Below are positions 46,715 through 58,500 of a stretch of DNA of 64,000 bases, piece by piece; the first letter of the stretch is position 1; every line of letters begins with the position of its first letter. The stretch is taken from positions 9,023,251-9,087,250 of the forward strand of contig NC_034009.1 of the NCBI RefSeq assembly GCF_000346465.2, in the 5' to 3' direction. Made by a program: the position numbers and the translations under genes. Source of the DNA: Prunus persica. Lineage: Eukaryota; Streptophyta; Magnoliopsida; Rosales; Rosaceae. The notes beneath the pieces are model-generated. The model was not told the origin of the DNA and made no database searches. It saw only the letters and a program-made list of their open reading frames with translations.

Positions 46715-48745
46715 TGTAACTCCGGCCACCGGCCACGGCTGTGGACGGAGCCAGTACCAAAATGACCGGGGCGTCGTCCTCTTCCAGCCCCAGCCATCTC
46801 CCGCCTCCAGCCGCCGCAATTTCGCCGGAAAATGGAGGAGAAGCGGCCGGCGTCGTCCGATCTTCGCCGCCGTCGATGTTCCTCCTCCGGCCACCAAATC
46901 CGACGAGCAAGGTATAGTTTCTCACCTACTTTTCATGCTCTAGCTGCTTGTTGGGTTGGATTAGATCGATTCTTAGCGTAGCCAATTCGATTTTCGAATT
47001 GAAATTCGGCCGGTTTTGGGATCGCGATTTCGGCCACTTCCGGTCAATTTTTGGGGTAGGTCCAAGAACAAAAGTGGCTCCAAATAGGGTGTTATACCTA
47101 GGGTAGGAATTTGGAGCCGTGGTTTTGAGATTTTCCGGCGAAGCGTTATTGCTTTGGGCACCCACGAGCTGCCGGTGCGTGCGGCGGAGCGTGAGCACTG
47201 TAGAAAAAGTGGCACTGTATCTCGATGAGATCCTTAGGTTGTCACGAGTGCGTAGGATTTCGCGGATCTCAATTCGGACATCGTTTGACTATCGAACGGA
47301 CGATCGCATATTTTGCATTATCCGGGTTCGATAGGTTGGGACCGTTGGATGGTCCCAAATTTAATATATGTTAATTTAGGTATTTCTAGGATCGTGTAGT
47401 AATTCACGGATTGTGAATCGGTGCCTCGGATGTTCCGAATAATAATTTAAAGTTTAATATTTTATATTAACCGTCAGATCGTGCGATCGTGAGCGATCCG
47501 ACCGTCCGATCTGAACTAAACTTGTAGGACGAGTGTCCTATACCTTGTAAAACCCATAGGGACTTTCGGATCGGAATTTGGAGGTCGCGGGCCCCGCAGG
47601 TCCGTTTGACCCATGGTTGACCGTGAGTTTTCCGGAGTAATCTCACCTTCCCAGGGGGGATTATCGGGTGCTCGACCATTATGAAGGGTTACACAATATT
47701 AGAATTAATTTTTATAATTATAATTTTATATGTTTGTACAAGGGTACAAAAGTGTCTAGAATGTCAGTTTGGAGTGCTATACGCACTACCTTAGGTGCCT
47801 CCCCGGATTTTGGTCCCATTACAAGTACCACCAAGTGAAAGTTAGGTCCCACGTGGCGTAGGTTATCCGGCGTGTGGACAGACCCCATACGTGGCGTTGG
47901 TTGTACCGACGTATGGGAAATTTGTAATATGATGTTCAAGTCTCACGTGGCGTAGGTTATCCGGTGTTGAGACAAACCCCATACGTGGCGTTGGTTGTAC
48001 CAGCGTATGGGGAGATTATGTGATATTGTGTTGAGGTCGAACGTGGCGTAGGTTATCCGGCGTGTCGACAGACCCCATACGTTGCGTTGGTTGTACCGGC
48101 GTATGGGGAGATTTGTGATATGATGTGCAGGTCTCACGTGTCGTAGGTTATCTGGCGTTGAGACAGACCCCATACGTGGCATTGGTTGTACCGGCGTATG
48201 GGGAGATATTATGATAGTATGGCATGGTCGCACGTGGCATAGGTTATCCGGCGTGTTGACAGACCCCATACGTGGCGTTGGTTGTACCGGCGTATGGAGA
48301 GATTATGTGAAATACAGAGAAATGAAATAAGGTATCGCCTAAGTGTGGAATTGGATTTTATGGAAGAACTACGTGTGGCTTGATCCCTCAAGGAGGGTAC
48401 GTAGGCAGCCTAAGGTTATTAGGTGCAGCCGCAGACTAAATGTTAGTTATAAAATTTATTTGAATTGTTTGTTTAGTGGGTTTGGTAGTAGTTGAGAATT
48501 ATTGGAAGGCCGAAGGCCATTTATGTGGATTGCATGAAATTATATTGTGCATGCTGCCAGTTGTGAATATTAAATGCGTTTTTATGCATGTTGAAATTTT
48601 GGGAAATGTCCAATTTATAGGGGAGACTCTGCCGAAATTTCGGCAAGAAGTCTCGACCTTTAGTAAGCGGGCCTGGCATCAAGGTGATGTCAGGAATTCC
48701 AAAGGGTCGCCTCGGGTTCGAAAAAATTCGGAACGGGTCCTTTCA
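46405..48745 (+). mobile_element. solo LTR (2.3 kb), plus orientation
   Basis: Runs TGTAACACCCGACCCC...GGGTCCTTTCA with perfect 5-bp target-site duplications GGTGA (46400-46404 and 48746-48750). Same family as 13869-16355. Carries a CT run at 46657-46712 and five 96-bp tandem units at 47845-48303. No internal retrotransposon region. Confidence 0.93.
47845..48303 (+). repeat. five tandem 96-bp repeats inside the LTR
   Basis: Unit starts at 47845, 47939, 48035, 48130 and 48226. Same dimeric unit as at 15370-15927, one copy fewer. Confidence 0.88.
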
Positions 48746-48750
48746 GGTGA

Positions 48751-49909
48751 TCATGAATAGATAGATTGGACCATTTTGATTTAGACGGTTGAAGTCTTGG
48801 TGCCCCTATTCACTTCATGAATTACCCCCAACTTGATTAGTTAAGTACTAGCCAATTCAAAGATTTACTCAATGTTGAGTTTGCCTGCACCAAATGATTG
48901 CATCTCTACTAATAAAATAAAATAAATAATTAACACCAACATTTAGGAACTTGAAAATTGTGAAGGATTTTTAGAGGAAATTGTCTACTCAATAATTGAT
49001 ACTAAAGATTTTTATTATTTATTTTATGCTATGCAGATAATCAAGTGAAAGTGAAACACCCACATTTGAAGGATTTAGTATGGACCCCCAACCTAATTCA
49101 ATCAGTTTGTTATAGAATATATGCAATTGCAATAAAAATTTGGATAACGTCCGCATACAACTTGAAAATTGTGAAAACGTATTTCACTAAAACTCCAACA
49201 CAAGGATTGTGGTGGTCTCCTTTCTTAATTTATACTATGAAACGAAGAAGTGCAATGTTAAATTGCCACAATCTCATGCAAATTAGTGAAACCATAAAAG
49301 GTAGAGTATAGAAAATTCTTATCTTTTTGGGGTCTTCATTTCATTCCCCCATTGTAGTTTGGATTGATGGATTGGTGTGCCCATTGGAGCATAAGTGAGC
49401 ATTTGATTATATAGTGTCCATTGCTTCTTAATATGACTTTTTGTTCCTACAGGCGCCAAGTGTTGGTGCAGAAAATTTCGGGTCCTCTAACAAGTAATAT
49501 GATTTTCATGTTGAGAATCATTTTGATTGCCATTAGTGAAGGAGAGGTGTACCTGCAAGAAAACATCAAGTCAGTAAAAGTGTAATCACATGAGAGTTTA
49601 GAATAGTATTGAACCTGATTTTCACCCTTTGGACTGTTGGGTTAATTGGCCTTTTATAGGCAGTGAAGTCTTGGGCTCTAACTCCCACATTCCTCATTTT
49701 TCTCCATGATTCAAGATAATAGATGTCATGTTGCTTGAATTTCTCCACTCCCCCAAGTTTAGGATGCGTGGGTTAGTGAGTTATTGTTTGTGTAGTACAT
49801 TTTTGCTCCCACAGATTCATTGGACTTGCCACAATGAAAACAAATACCTTTTGGGATTACTTTCTTGCTCACCAAATTGACACAAGTGGGAAGGATATCA
49901 TGAGAGGCA
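48751..49909. other. intergenic or unclassified repeat region
   Basis: Open frames here (for example 49045-49311) have no recognisable domain. Possibly older LINE or LTR debris. Confidence 0.4.
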
Positions 49910-50740
49910 CGTCACAATAAATGCTTAATTTTATTTGGAATATGGAGGCACCAAATCAATTTCCAATACAATGCCATTTGAGCACCACTGGAACCACCAA
50001 CACCACTATTAAGATCACTAATTTTCTTCTGCACAACAACTTGATAACCGAATTGAACAAAATATTTTCCATTTATAGTAAAGAACCAAATCTGCTGATC
50101 TGTACTTGGATTGCAACTCAAAGGGATGCTTTGAATTAACTCCACCTCCTTTGAAAAAAAACACGACTATAAAAGACTAACATTCCAAGCAGGATGAGAG
50201 GAAATAAATTCACAAACCTTAGAATCTGTTGTCAGAGAAGAGGTGAATATAGTTTAAAAGTAGACGGTATGGGTATCCATTTATCCTTGTAAACATCAAT
50301 CATCTTACCATCACCCACACACCAATAAAGGTTTGCATCTAATAAATCTCTTCCCCACAAAATAGAACTCCAAACAAAAGAAGGAATTGAACTAAGAGTA
50401 GCATGCATGAAATCTGAGTTAGGGAAGTAACGCACCTTAAGCATATGAAAAACAATGGAATCCTAGGTTTGGAGCAGACGCCAAGCATGTTTACACACAT
50501 AGCTTGATTGAAGCATTCAAAATTCTTGAAACCAAGGCCACCATCCACCTTGTGCCTACGGATGCTTTGCCATTTTTTCCAATAGATTCCTCTTTTATTT
50601 TCTTTACTCCACCAATATTTTGCAACCAAAGAATTAAGATCTTTCCAGATACACCGACAGGAAAACGAAAATCTGTGTTAGCTTTCAAAATACAGAGGAG
50701 TGGGTTAGGGCGATTTTTCATCGTCTACACAAATGCCAGA
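49910..50740 (-). mobile_element. LINE (L1-type) remnant: reverse transcriptase tail and zinc-binding start
   Basis: Minus-strand frames, in order and with shifts, give KYWWSKENKRGIYWKKWQSI, KVDGGLGFKNFECFNQAM, LKVRYFPNSDFMHA, WSSILWGRDLLDANLYW, CVGDGKMIDVYKDKWIP and WKLIWCLHIPNKIKHLL. This is the well-known run after the RT domain in plant L1 LINEs. Frameshifts and stops show it is dead. Confidence 0.85.
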
Positions 50741-50980
50741 ACACTTGATTGGAACAAGAATTAGTGGCACAAAATTTTGTTAGCATTCTTCTCGACGTTG
50801 TTAATGACCTCATTTAGTTTCAATATTTTTTTTTCATAATATCTGTTTAGACCTTCTGCCTTCGATATTTTCTGGAAATGTAAAATTGGATGGTAAATAA
50901 ACAAAATTATAATAAAACGATTTATTAATTTATCAAGGTAACATGATTCAAAACACCATATAACAATCTGAACAAATACA

Positions 50981-51511
50981 TCAAAGCAATGTCCTGGCAA
51001 TTGCTGCAGCCACAGCCGCAATATCATGCACAGCCTTGTTGTTATCCGTCAGAGGAGACTTGCCAGAGAAACCATCTTCACACGTCTTGGCCTCACCGGC
51101 AGCGTCGTTCATGCCTTGCTCTGCAAACTTGGGGTTGCCTAAGCTAAAACCCTGTTGCGCTTCAGGCACCAAAGCTTCTACAACCGTGTCGTAAAACCGA
51201 GCGCAAGATTTCAAGGCCTGGTCTCCAGGTCTCTGCTTAAGCAGAGTGTTGATTTTGTTCAGAGTGTCGGTCGACTTGGCCTTCACTATATCCACCAGTA
51301 TTACGCCTAGGCCCGATACGTCTGCGGTGGAGCTCCGAGGGTCCGATTTAAGAGAAGAGACGCAGAGAGCATAGTTCGGTGTCTGTTTGCAGGTTTGGTC
51401 GATGAGATTGGCGTCTGTTGGGAAGACAACCCTGCTGCAGAGGGCCACTGGAAGAAGAAAGACAAGTAGGGTACAACAAACAAGTTGAAGGAGAGATGTT
51501 GAGTTGTTCAT
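50981..51511 (-). CDS. cell wall/vacuolar invertase inhibitor, 176 aa
   Basis: Single exon. The signal peptide (MNNSTSLLQLVCCTLLVFLL...) is followed by the PMEI/CIF domain. The four conserved Cys are TCKQTPNYALC (first pair), SCARFYD and TCEDGF (second pair). The motif NPKFAEQG contains the Pro-Lys-Phe triplet that in tobacco cell-wall invertase inhibitor reaches into the invertase active site, so an acid-invertase inhibitor (C/VIF1-like) is favoured over a pectin methylesterase inhibitor. The open frame continues upstream to a TTG, but the first ATG is at 51511 and the signal peptide starts there. It is divergent from FCA across about 1.07 kb. A LINE remnant lies downstream. Confidence 0.92.
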   Translation of the reverse strand: MNNSTSLLQLVCCTLLVFLLPVALCSRVVFPTDANLIDQTCKQTPNYALCVSSLKSDPRSSTADVSGLGVILVDIVKAKSTDTLNKINTLLKQRPGDQALKSCARFYDTVVEALVPEAQQGFSLGNPKFAEQGMNDAAGEAKTCEDGFSGKSPLTDNNKAVHDIAAVAAAIARTLL

Positions 51512-51547
51512 CTTTTGAGAAATGAGAAGTTTAGGTTGCAAGCTCCA

Positions 51548-51556
51548 TTTTTATAG
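51548..51556 (-). promoter_or_regulatory. TATA box of the 50981 gene
   Basis: CTATAAAAA on the minus strand, about 40 bp upstream of the ATG, so the 5' leader is very short. Confidence 0.7.
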
Positions 51557-51559
51557 AGA

Positions 51560-52540
51560 TTTTGGATATGATTATCTCTAAACTCCTGGTGTGGAAACAA
51601 TTAATGGTGAATGGATATGTATTGGTAACGTAAGTTTCTTTGTATGCTCTAATTACCAAACCAAATAAAAGTTATCAACGTATGTATGTGTGTACCTACC
51701 ACATGAACCTGTATTGTACATATTAGAGAGGGTCCAATCCAATGTCATCCAAGAATAACAATTTAATTTCCCATCTTTTTATAGCAAAAGCAACTGAATG
51801 TCAAGGGGCCAGGCATATATTCTTAATGGAGAATTAAAACCCGATTGATAAGTCAAATCGTTTAAATAATTAGATAATTATTTAATTCAAAACTAATTGG
51901 TAATAAGTAGAAATGTCCAAAATATTCCAAGCAAGTATTATAGGCTCCTATTTAGTAAACATAGTCTTTTTGAGGAGATGATATACATTTTATAACTTCT
52001 AAAATCAGTACACATATCTATACCAAATTGGTCGCTGCAAACATAATATTCAAACTAAAAAGATTTTGGGTTTAGTGGCAATCTCCAAAGATGAGGGTTG
52101 TATATATCTGATGTTGGTGTGATTGGTGCAGTGGGAGTTGTCAGGGATTACTTGGGGACGTGCATAGTGAGAGATTTTATGTTTTTATGCTTTTGACTTC
52201 TTTTAGGTTTTTTTGAATGCAAGAAAAAGAGAGGTAAAATATTACTGAGGGTAAAATTGGAAATTTAACAAGTATAGGCCAAGGGGAGCCCACCGTTAGA
52301 GGCCCAATCACATCCCGTTGGCCCCTTAGTTTGCATCCCATTAGAGGATTGCGAACGTTCGTCCCGACCCGGCCAGACTCGGACCTCCCTCCCAATCATT
52401 TATTATGTTTTTTCTGACTCGGAAGCCTCGACGCAGCAACAGCAATTGCTTTCTCTGCTTCTCAGTTTTACTCGTGCTCACAACTCACGACGAAGACTTC
52501 ACTTGTCTTCAACCTCCAACTCCAAAATTCAAGCTCAGGT
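51560..52540. other. divergent intergenic region, 50981 gene / FCA
   Basis: AT-rich with no exon. GAGGCCCAATCAC near 52291 is a site II-like motif nearer FCA, and a telo-box-like TCTAGGGTTAGGTTTAGGG lies at 52547-52565 in the FCA leader. Confidence 0.5.
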
Positions 52541-52582
52541 TTGCCTCTAGGGTTAGGTTTAGGGTATTCAAACTTCGCAAAG

Positions 52583-55500
52583 CTGGATAGGTACAGAGTA
52601 GACCGCTATGGCGACAGCAACGACGACGACGACGACGACCACGAGGACTCCAACCCCTACCGTCGTCCTTCTCGCTTCTCCGATGCACCCATGAACTATC
52701 AAACTCACCACCCTCGCCGTAGCCCTCCCAGCTATCGCGGTGGTCGTGGTGGTCCTCCTCCCCACCGTGCCTTCGACAGCCCGCCACGTCACTCTCCCGG
52801 CGGATTCCGGCCATTGGGGGCTGCCGGTGGTGGAGGGTTTGGCCCCAACCATCAGGACCAGCCTCCTCTCTCGGGTCAGAAACGAGGCTTTTCTCGTGGA
52901 GGCTCTCCAGGTGCGTTGTTGTTTATTTGTTTGATATTTATTGTTAAAATTGCATGTTGCCTTTACGAGTCTCTAAACGCTTTAGAAGTAGGTGAAAATG
53001 AAAATTATTTTTTACAGCGTTGGTGAAATTGGGTTGCATTAATATTCTGTTGTGCTTCAGCCAAGTTAATTACGTAATTTCAAGCTGCTTAATTCATGGA
53101 CGGATTGATGTCGATAGCAATTAATGTTTGATTTTTTCATAAATCTTGCTGCAAGTATGTTTTGTTTTTGGGCTTATGGGTTGTAACCACCGTATTTACT
53201 TTCTGCGTTACTCATGATTTTGAATACCTTTCAGATCGTTTTGGTAGAGGAAGTTTTGCTAAACTTTTTGTTGGATCAGTTCCCAGGACAACAACTGAGG
53301 AAGATGTAAGTCATTCTAATTTTTACAGTATACAAATGCCTGATATATGTTGTTGTTGGACTTTTTTTATTAAGAAATGGTGCTACATCAACTTGAAACA
53401 TTTACTTCATGGTGTTTATGTATGTTACTTTTACTTGATGTCAGATTCGCCCTTTGTTTGAAGAACATGGAGAAGTGATAGAGGTTGCTCTGATAAAAGA
53501 TAGGAAAACAGGACAGCAGCAAGGTATGTGTGTGTGCTTATTTCTATGATATATTTGTGATCTGTAATATCTTATTTCAGGTAGTCTGAGAGGCAGATGG
53601 GAGCAAGAGAAAGCTCATCTTTCATCTCAGTTTGTTTTTGCAACAAGTTTCACACTTGTTGGTTTTGCTTGCAACCTTTTTTTCATGTCCGTCCTCTCAA
53701 AGAAGAAGAAGGCAAGACATGTAAACCAACTAAAAACCAGTTTCCGAATAGCAGTTGGAATCTTGGAAGACACTTAGGTCCTGCCCTTCTGATAGCGGCT
53801 GCAGCAGTGGTGCCTCTGTTGCCATAACTTTAGATTGTTTATGTTAGGATGTTAAGAAGTGCTACTGTTGTACAGAAAAATGACTCAAAAAATACATGGA
53901 TTATTGCTTTTCAATAGTATTAATCACAATGTAATTTGGTGGATCTCTTTGGTCTGTTCTAATCTTGGTGAACGTGGGAGTGGTTTGTTTGAATGACTTG
54001 GAATGCCACGTGTCACTTTATGAGATTGACTGAATGTGATAGATGTGAAGTTGGATGGTTAGTGAGAGATGGATGATTGTTGGGTGTGATGGTTTGTATG
54101 AGTTTGTTGGTTTTATGTCTTTCACTATCTGAGTTTCGGATATTATTGCGATGTGCTCGTGGATGGATATTTCTGTATGGTGATTGTATGGCCCCCTCTT
54201 TGTTTACATGTTTAAGTAAGTCGGTAAGTCTGTTTTTGCTTGACTATGCTGCGGAACTAGCTCACTTTTTTCTGCTACACGGTCTCAGGATGGTTGTATT
54301 CAGGGCTAATGCTTCCTTTCTTTTAGAGCATAGACTCCGACTCGATTTAGATGTGTTATGTTGAAAATTTGACCCATTTGCCTCTTTGTGATGCTGATGT
54401 GCGACCATAAGGAAAATGTGGTTGTGTGTTGTAACTGGTCCTCTTAATTGAGTGGTTGTGATATGTGAACTTACTAGGGAAAGTATTTTGATTTTCCTTA
54501 TGGATGTTTATATTAATTTGTCTTTGTTCGTAGTGCTTTCTTTTTCTTTGTAGAACTAAATGGAGACTTGAGGTATCTCAGTGTGAAGTTCAACAGAGTT
54601 GCTTAGGTTATGGAATTCCTTCTCAAGTAGGGGGTTTACTACTCCTGAGCTGATCTCGTGCCCGACGATCCCATACGATAGGGGTCACTGACCAAGTATT
54701 TCGTATGTTTGAATCTTCACCAGTCAGTAACCTCTATAATTTCCTCATAGCGGCTTCTCTGTTATGTTGAAGTTTTACCTCTCTCATATATTCGCAAGTG
54801 TCAAAAAAACAACCTTGTGAAGATTTGGGCCCTGGATTATTGCGCCAAATCTTCTACACTTTTCAATGCTATGATTATTATAAGTTGAAAGTATTTGTTT
54901 TCTGTTTATATTATTTAAAGTGTGGGTGAATGCATGAGTATTTTGAATTTGCAAATTTCCAGCTATGTGAATGGGCATCAATCAGCCAAATTTTTATTTA
55001 TTTATTTATTTATGAGGTACTTCATGTCAAGATTTGCACTGGATACGTCAACTTATTGACAACTTGAAAATTTATCATGTATTTGGTGAATTTAATCACG
55101 GTGCGTAGGCTGGCTGGTGTATTTCTTTGTTTAAGGTGTAGATGAAGTCTCTTTCTGTGGGATTGGTGGTATGATTGAACAAAGCTTTTCTTCATGGCCA
55201 ATAATGAGTTGTTTTTTCATACGATTATAGTTTTGCTTGAATGATCATAATACCTTTTACTATTGCAAGGCTTATCTCCTTGTTGGCTTGTCTGAGAGAT
55301 TTGACTGGTTACCTGACCTGGGAGGTTGGACTTAATCCAGCATCATAGAAACAGGGCAATACTCAACTAGCTTTTGTGCAAGTTTATTTGATGTAACATT
55401 TAATTTCCATAGTTCGGCTTCTGAAGATGATATATGTAGCCTCTAAGTTCCCCAGATGCTGCTTCATAATTTTAGGTATCATCACGAACCGTCACGGTAT

Positions 55501-58500
55501 GGACACATGTGTATGTTGAGACCTGTGATTGATTGTTCTAAACTATTCCTAAGGAGAGTTCATGTCTTATTCTTTCTCGATGTGGTTTGTTGACGTGTTT
55601 CCGACCATGTCTGTTAGTTCATTGTAGTATTGTACACTAAGCAGCAGGGGCCTTTACATTGGTAAATGTTTCTGGTAGACTAAGCAGGGGCCAAGACATG
55701 GGCAGATAGTTTTTGGTAGACTAAGCAGGGGCCTTTACAGACTCTGCTTATAATGACTCAATAGAATGTTGAATAAGCATTGAAATTCAATTCTGAATTC
55801 AACGTTTTGCTGATTCGTTGAAATTTATTTAGATTTGACGTGGTGGGTCTGATGAAAGTGCTTACTAGTGAGGCAGCCAAGCTAGTATGAGCTGGCACGT
55901 GTGGTTGGCTGTTTTTTCAGGATATTTCTTTCTGGGGATGTTATGTAAAGTGATATGCACGGGATATATATTTATCTATCTCTGTGATCCACAAAGCTGT
56001 TGAGAAATGGTGTATTTCAATGGAATATAGATATTGGTTTGATGTGTATGTTTGTGATTTTATTCCAATTAGAGGCAATGATCCTGAAATCAAGGTTGAA
56101 TATTTGCCTTCTGTTTTGATGTTATGGTTTCTTTTGGCTCCTCAAGCTTCCTACTGTTATGAACCAAATTTGGTATATGAGAAGCGTATGGAAAAATGTA
56201 TGAAGCCTTGTGTTGTAGTTTTTCCATCTAGCTAATGCTCTCTCGGTTCAATCAATATGCCCTTGTGAATGAGCCAGCGACATTGTTAAGATGGAAATCT
56301 TGTTTGCAGCCAAAGAATTGGTATTTTCTGTTATTTAGAAAGAAAGGTCTTGTATAATGATATGATTTTGAGATGCCACAACCATGGATTCCTTACAAGT
56401 TTTGGGTTGTTGCTATATGTGTGGCTTAAGGTTATGGGTATTCAGAAGATTCTTCTATCAGATGCTCTCCCTTCTTGTGTTGTGCTCACACTAAGGAATA
56501 CATAGAGTGTGATTTATTGTTTTACTTTTTAGTTGCTTCTTTTGAAATTGTTTGTTTTAATAGCTTATTACCTTGCAAATATAAGGTTTGACGTTTTTAA
56601 TGTTAATTTTTTAGTGGGAATTTATTGTGGATGTGAACTAGCTGCCTATCTGTGGAATTTTTATAAGGGTGTAAGTTGCATATGCAGGCTGTTGTTTTAT
56701 AAAATATGCAACCTCAGAAGAAGCTGATAGGGCCATTAGAGCTCTGCATAATCAACATACCCTTCCTGGGGTGAGTTTTTATTTTTTACTCTTTCAGTTT
56801 CAGTTCTGTTTTTAACTAACCTATAGTTGTTTCACGCACTTTGTTTTCCAGGGAGTAGGTCCTATCCAAGTCAGATATGCTGATGGGGAACGAGAACGCC
56901 TTGGTAATTATCATCTTGGCATGAATGTTAGTTTGTTCCATTTTATTCGCAAGTTTTATTCATGAAATATCTGTAACCTTTTTAGGCACTTATTTTTCCA
57001 AAAGATTAGATACACTATCTCAAATAGTGGTGTCATTTCTGAAAGAACATGATATGTGAAAATGACCTCTTTCAAAAGACAATACTCATGTGCTTTATTT
57101 ATTCTTTTGCTCTCATAAACCCTTACTTCCATATAAGTGATCCTCAACTAATTATGTTCTTAACTTCCATTTTATATTTTGTCAACTTGACCATAGTGTG
57201 TGAACAGGGTGGTATGCAGGAAATTTTGTATTTCATCTTTTTGTGTTTGCACACACATGCATGTTCAATTTTGTTTTTTGTTTTATACAGTTTTTCCATT
57301 TTTGATGTCATCGCTTTAATGATAGGTGCAGTTGAGTACAAATTGTTTGTGGGATCACTGAACAAACAAGCTACGGAAAAGGAAGTTGAGGAAGTATGCT
57401 GTCCACTAATTATCTGTCATCTTCTAGGATTAGTATTTTCCACCCTTCTTTTCTCATCTTGACACAAAATGAAGCTTTTCTCTTTACTTTATAACGAAAA
57501 CTCATTTTCCCTTGGCATAAAGTTATGTACTTTTTCTAATCCAGCGGAGAATAATATGCTCTCAGCCTAATGCATATTACTTTTAACTTCTGTTTATTTT
57601 GGTGTAGCGTATGGTACTTATGGAAGTTGTAAATGCTATCAGAAAAAGAAAAAACCAATAGCTGATTTCTCTTTACAGATTTTTTCACCATATGGTCGAG
57701 TAGAAGATGTTTACCTCATGCGTGATGAATTGAAGCAGAGTCGAGGTTTGTTTTCTAGTCCTATTTAATTTTTTAAACACAAAGAAAGTCCTCTATATGA
57801 GATATATACATCTTTGAATAAACAACAATTCATCTTTTAGGATGTGGATTTGTAAAGTACTCCCAAAGAGATATGGCGTTGGCAGCTATAAATGGTCTTA
57901 ATGGGCGCTATACAATGAGAGTGAGTTTTTTATATTTTAAATCTATTTATTTATATTGTTCCAAAATAACTTTAACATAATATTATGTTACAGATTTTTC
58001 GTGTTATCAAAGGCTATTTAATTATATGAGACACATATGTTTCTTTTCCTGCGCCTCAGGGATGTGATCAACCACTCACTGTCCGGTTTGCTGATCCTAA
58101 AAGGCCTAGGTCTACAGATTCAAGGTTTACTCCTCTTCATGGCTTCTTTTCTTAACCGTTGCCTGAAGGCTTCTATTATTTTCTTTGGTGACTGGTTAAA
58201 TCTTCAGCATACATAGGATGTAATTGTTTGTTGGAGTGGTTTAATTGATTCTTTCTTATATTCAGCATGTGCAAGTGTAGATTTTTGTACATCCTATGTA
58301 TGTTGACTACCACACCACCGCCCCACCACCCCCCCTTCCCCCTCCCCCAAAAAAAAAAAAAATCCTAAATGTTTCTGGCGTCTTTCTTGTTCAGGGTTCC
58401 GGCATTCGGAGGTCCAGGTTTTGGTCCTCGATTTCAAACCCCTGGGGCGAGGTAATCCCCCACCATTCTCCAAATATTTTGGTGAAGCTATTGCGTTTTG

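Noticed and set aside
49045..49311. 88-residue open frame
   Set aside because: No motif or splice-linked partner; lies among transposon debris.
53597..53827. Extra gene in FCA intron 3
   Set aside because: Short open frame with no recognisable domain; the intron is expected to be long and noncoding.
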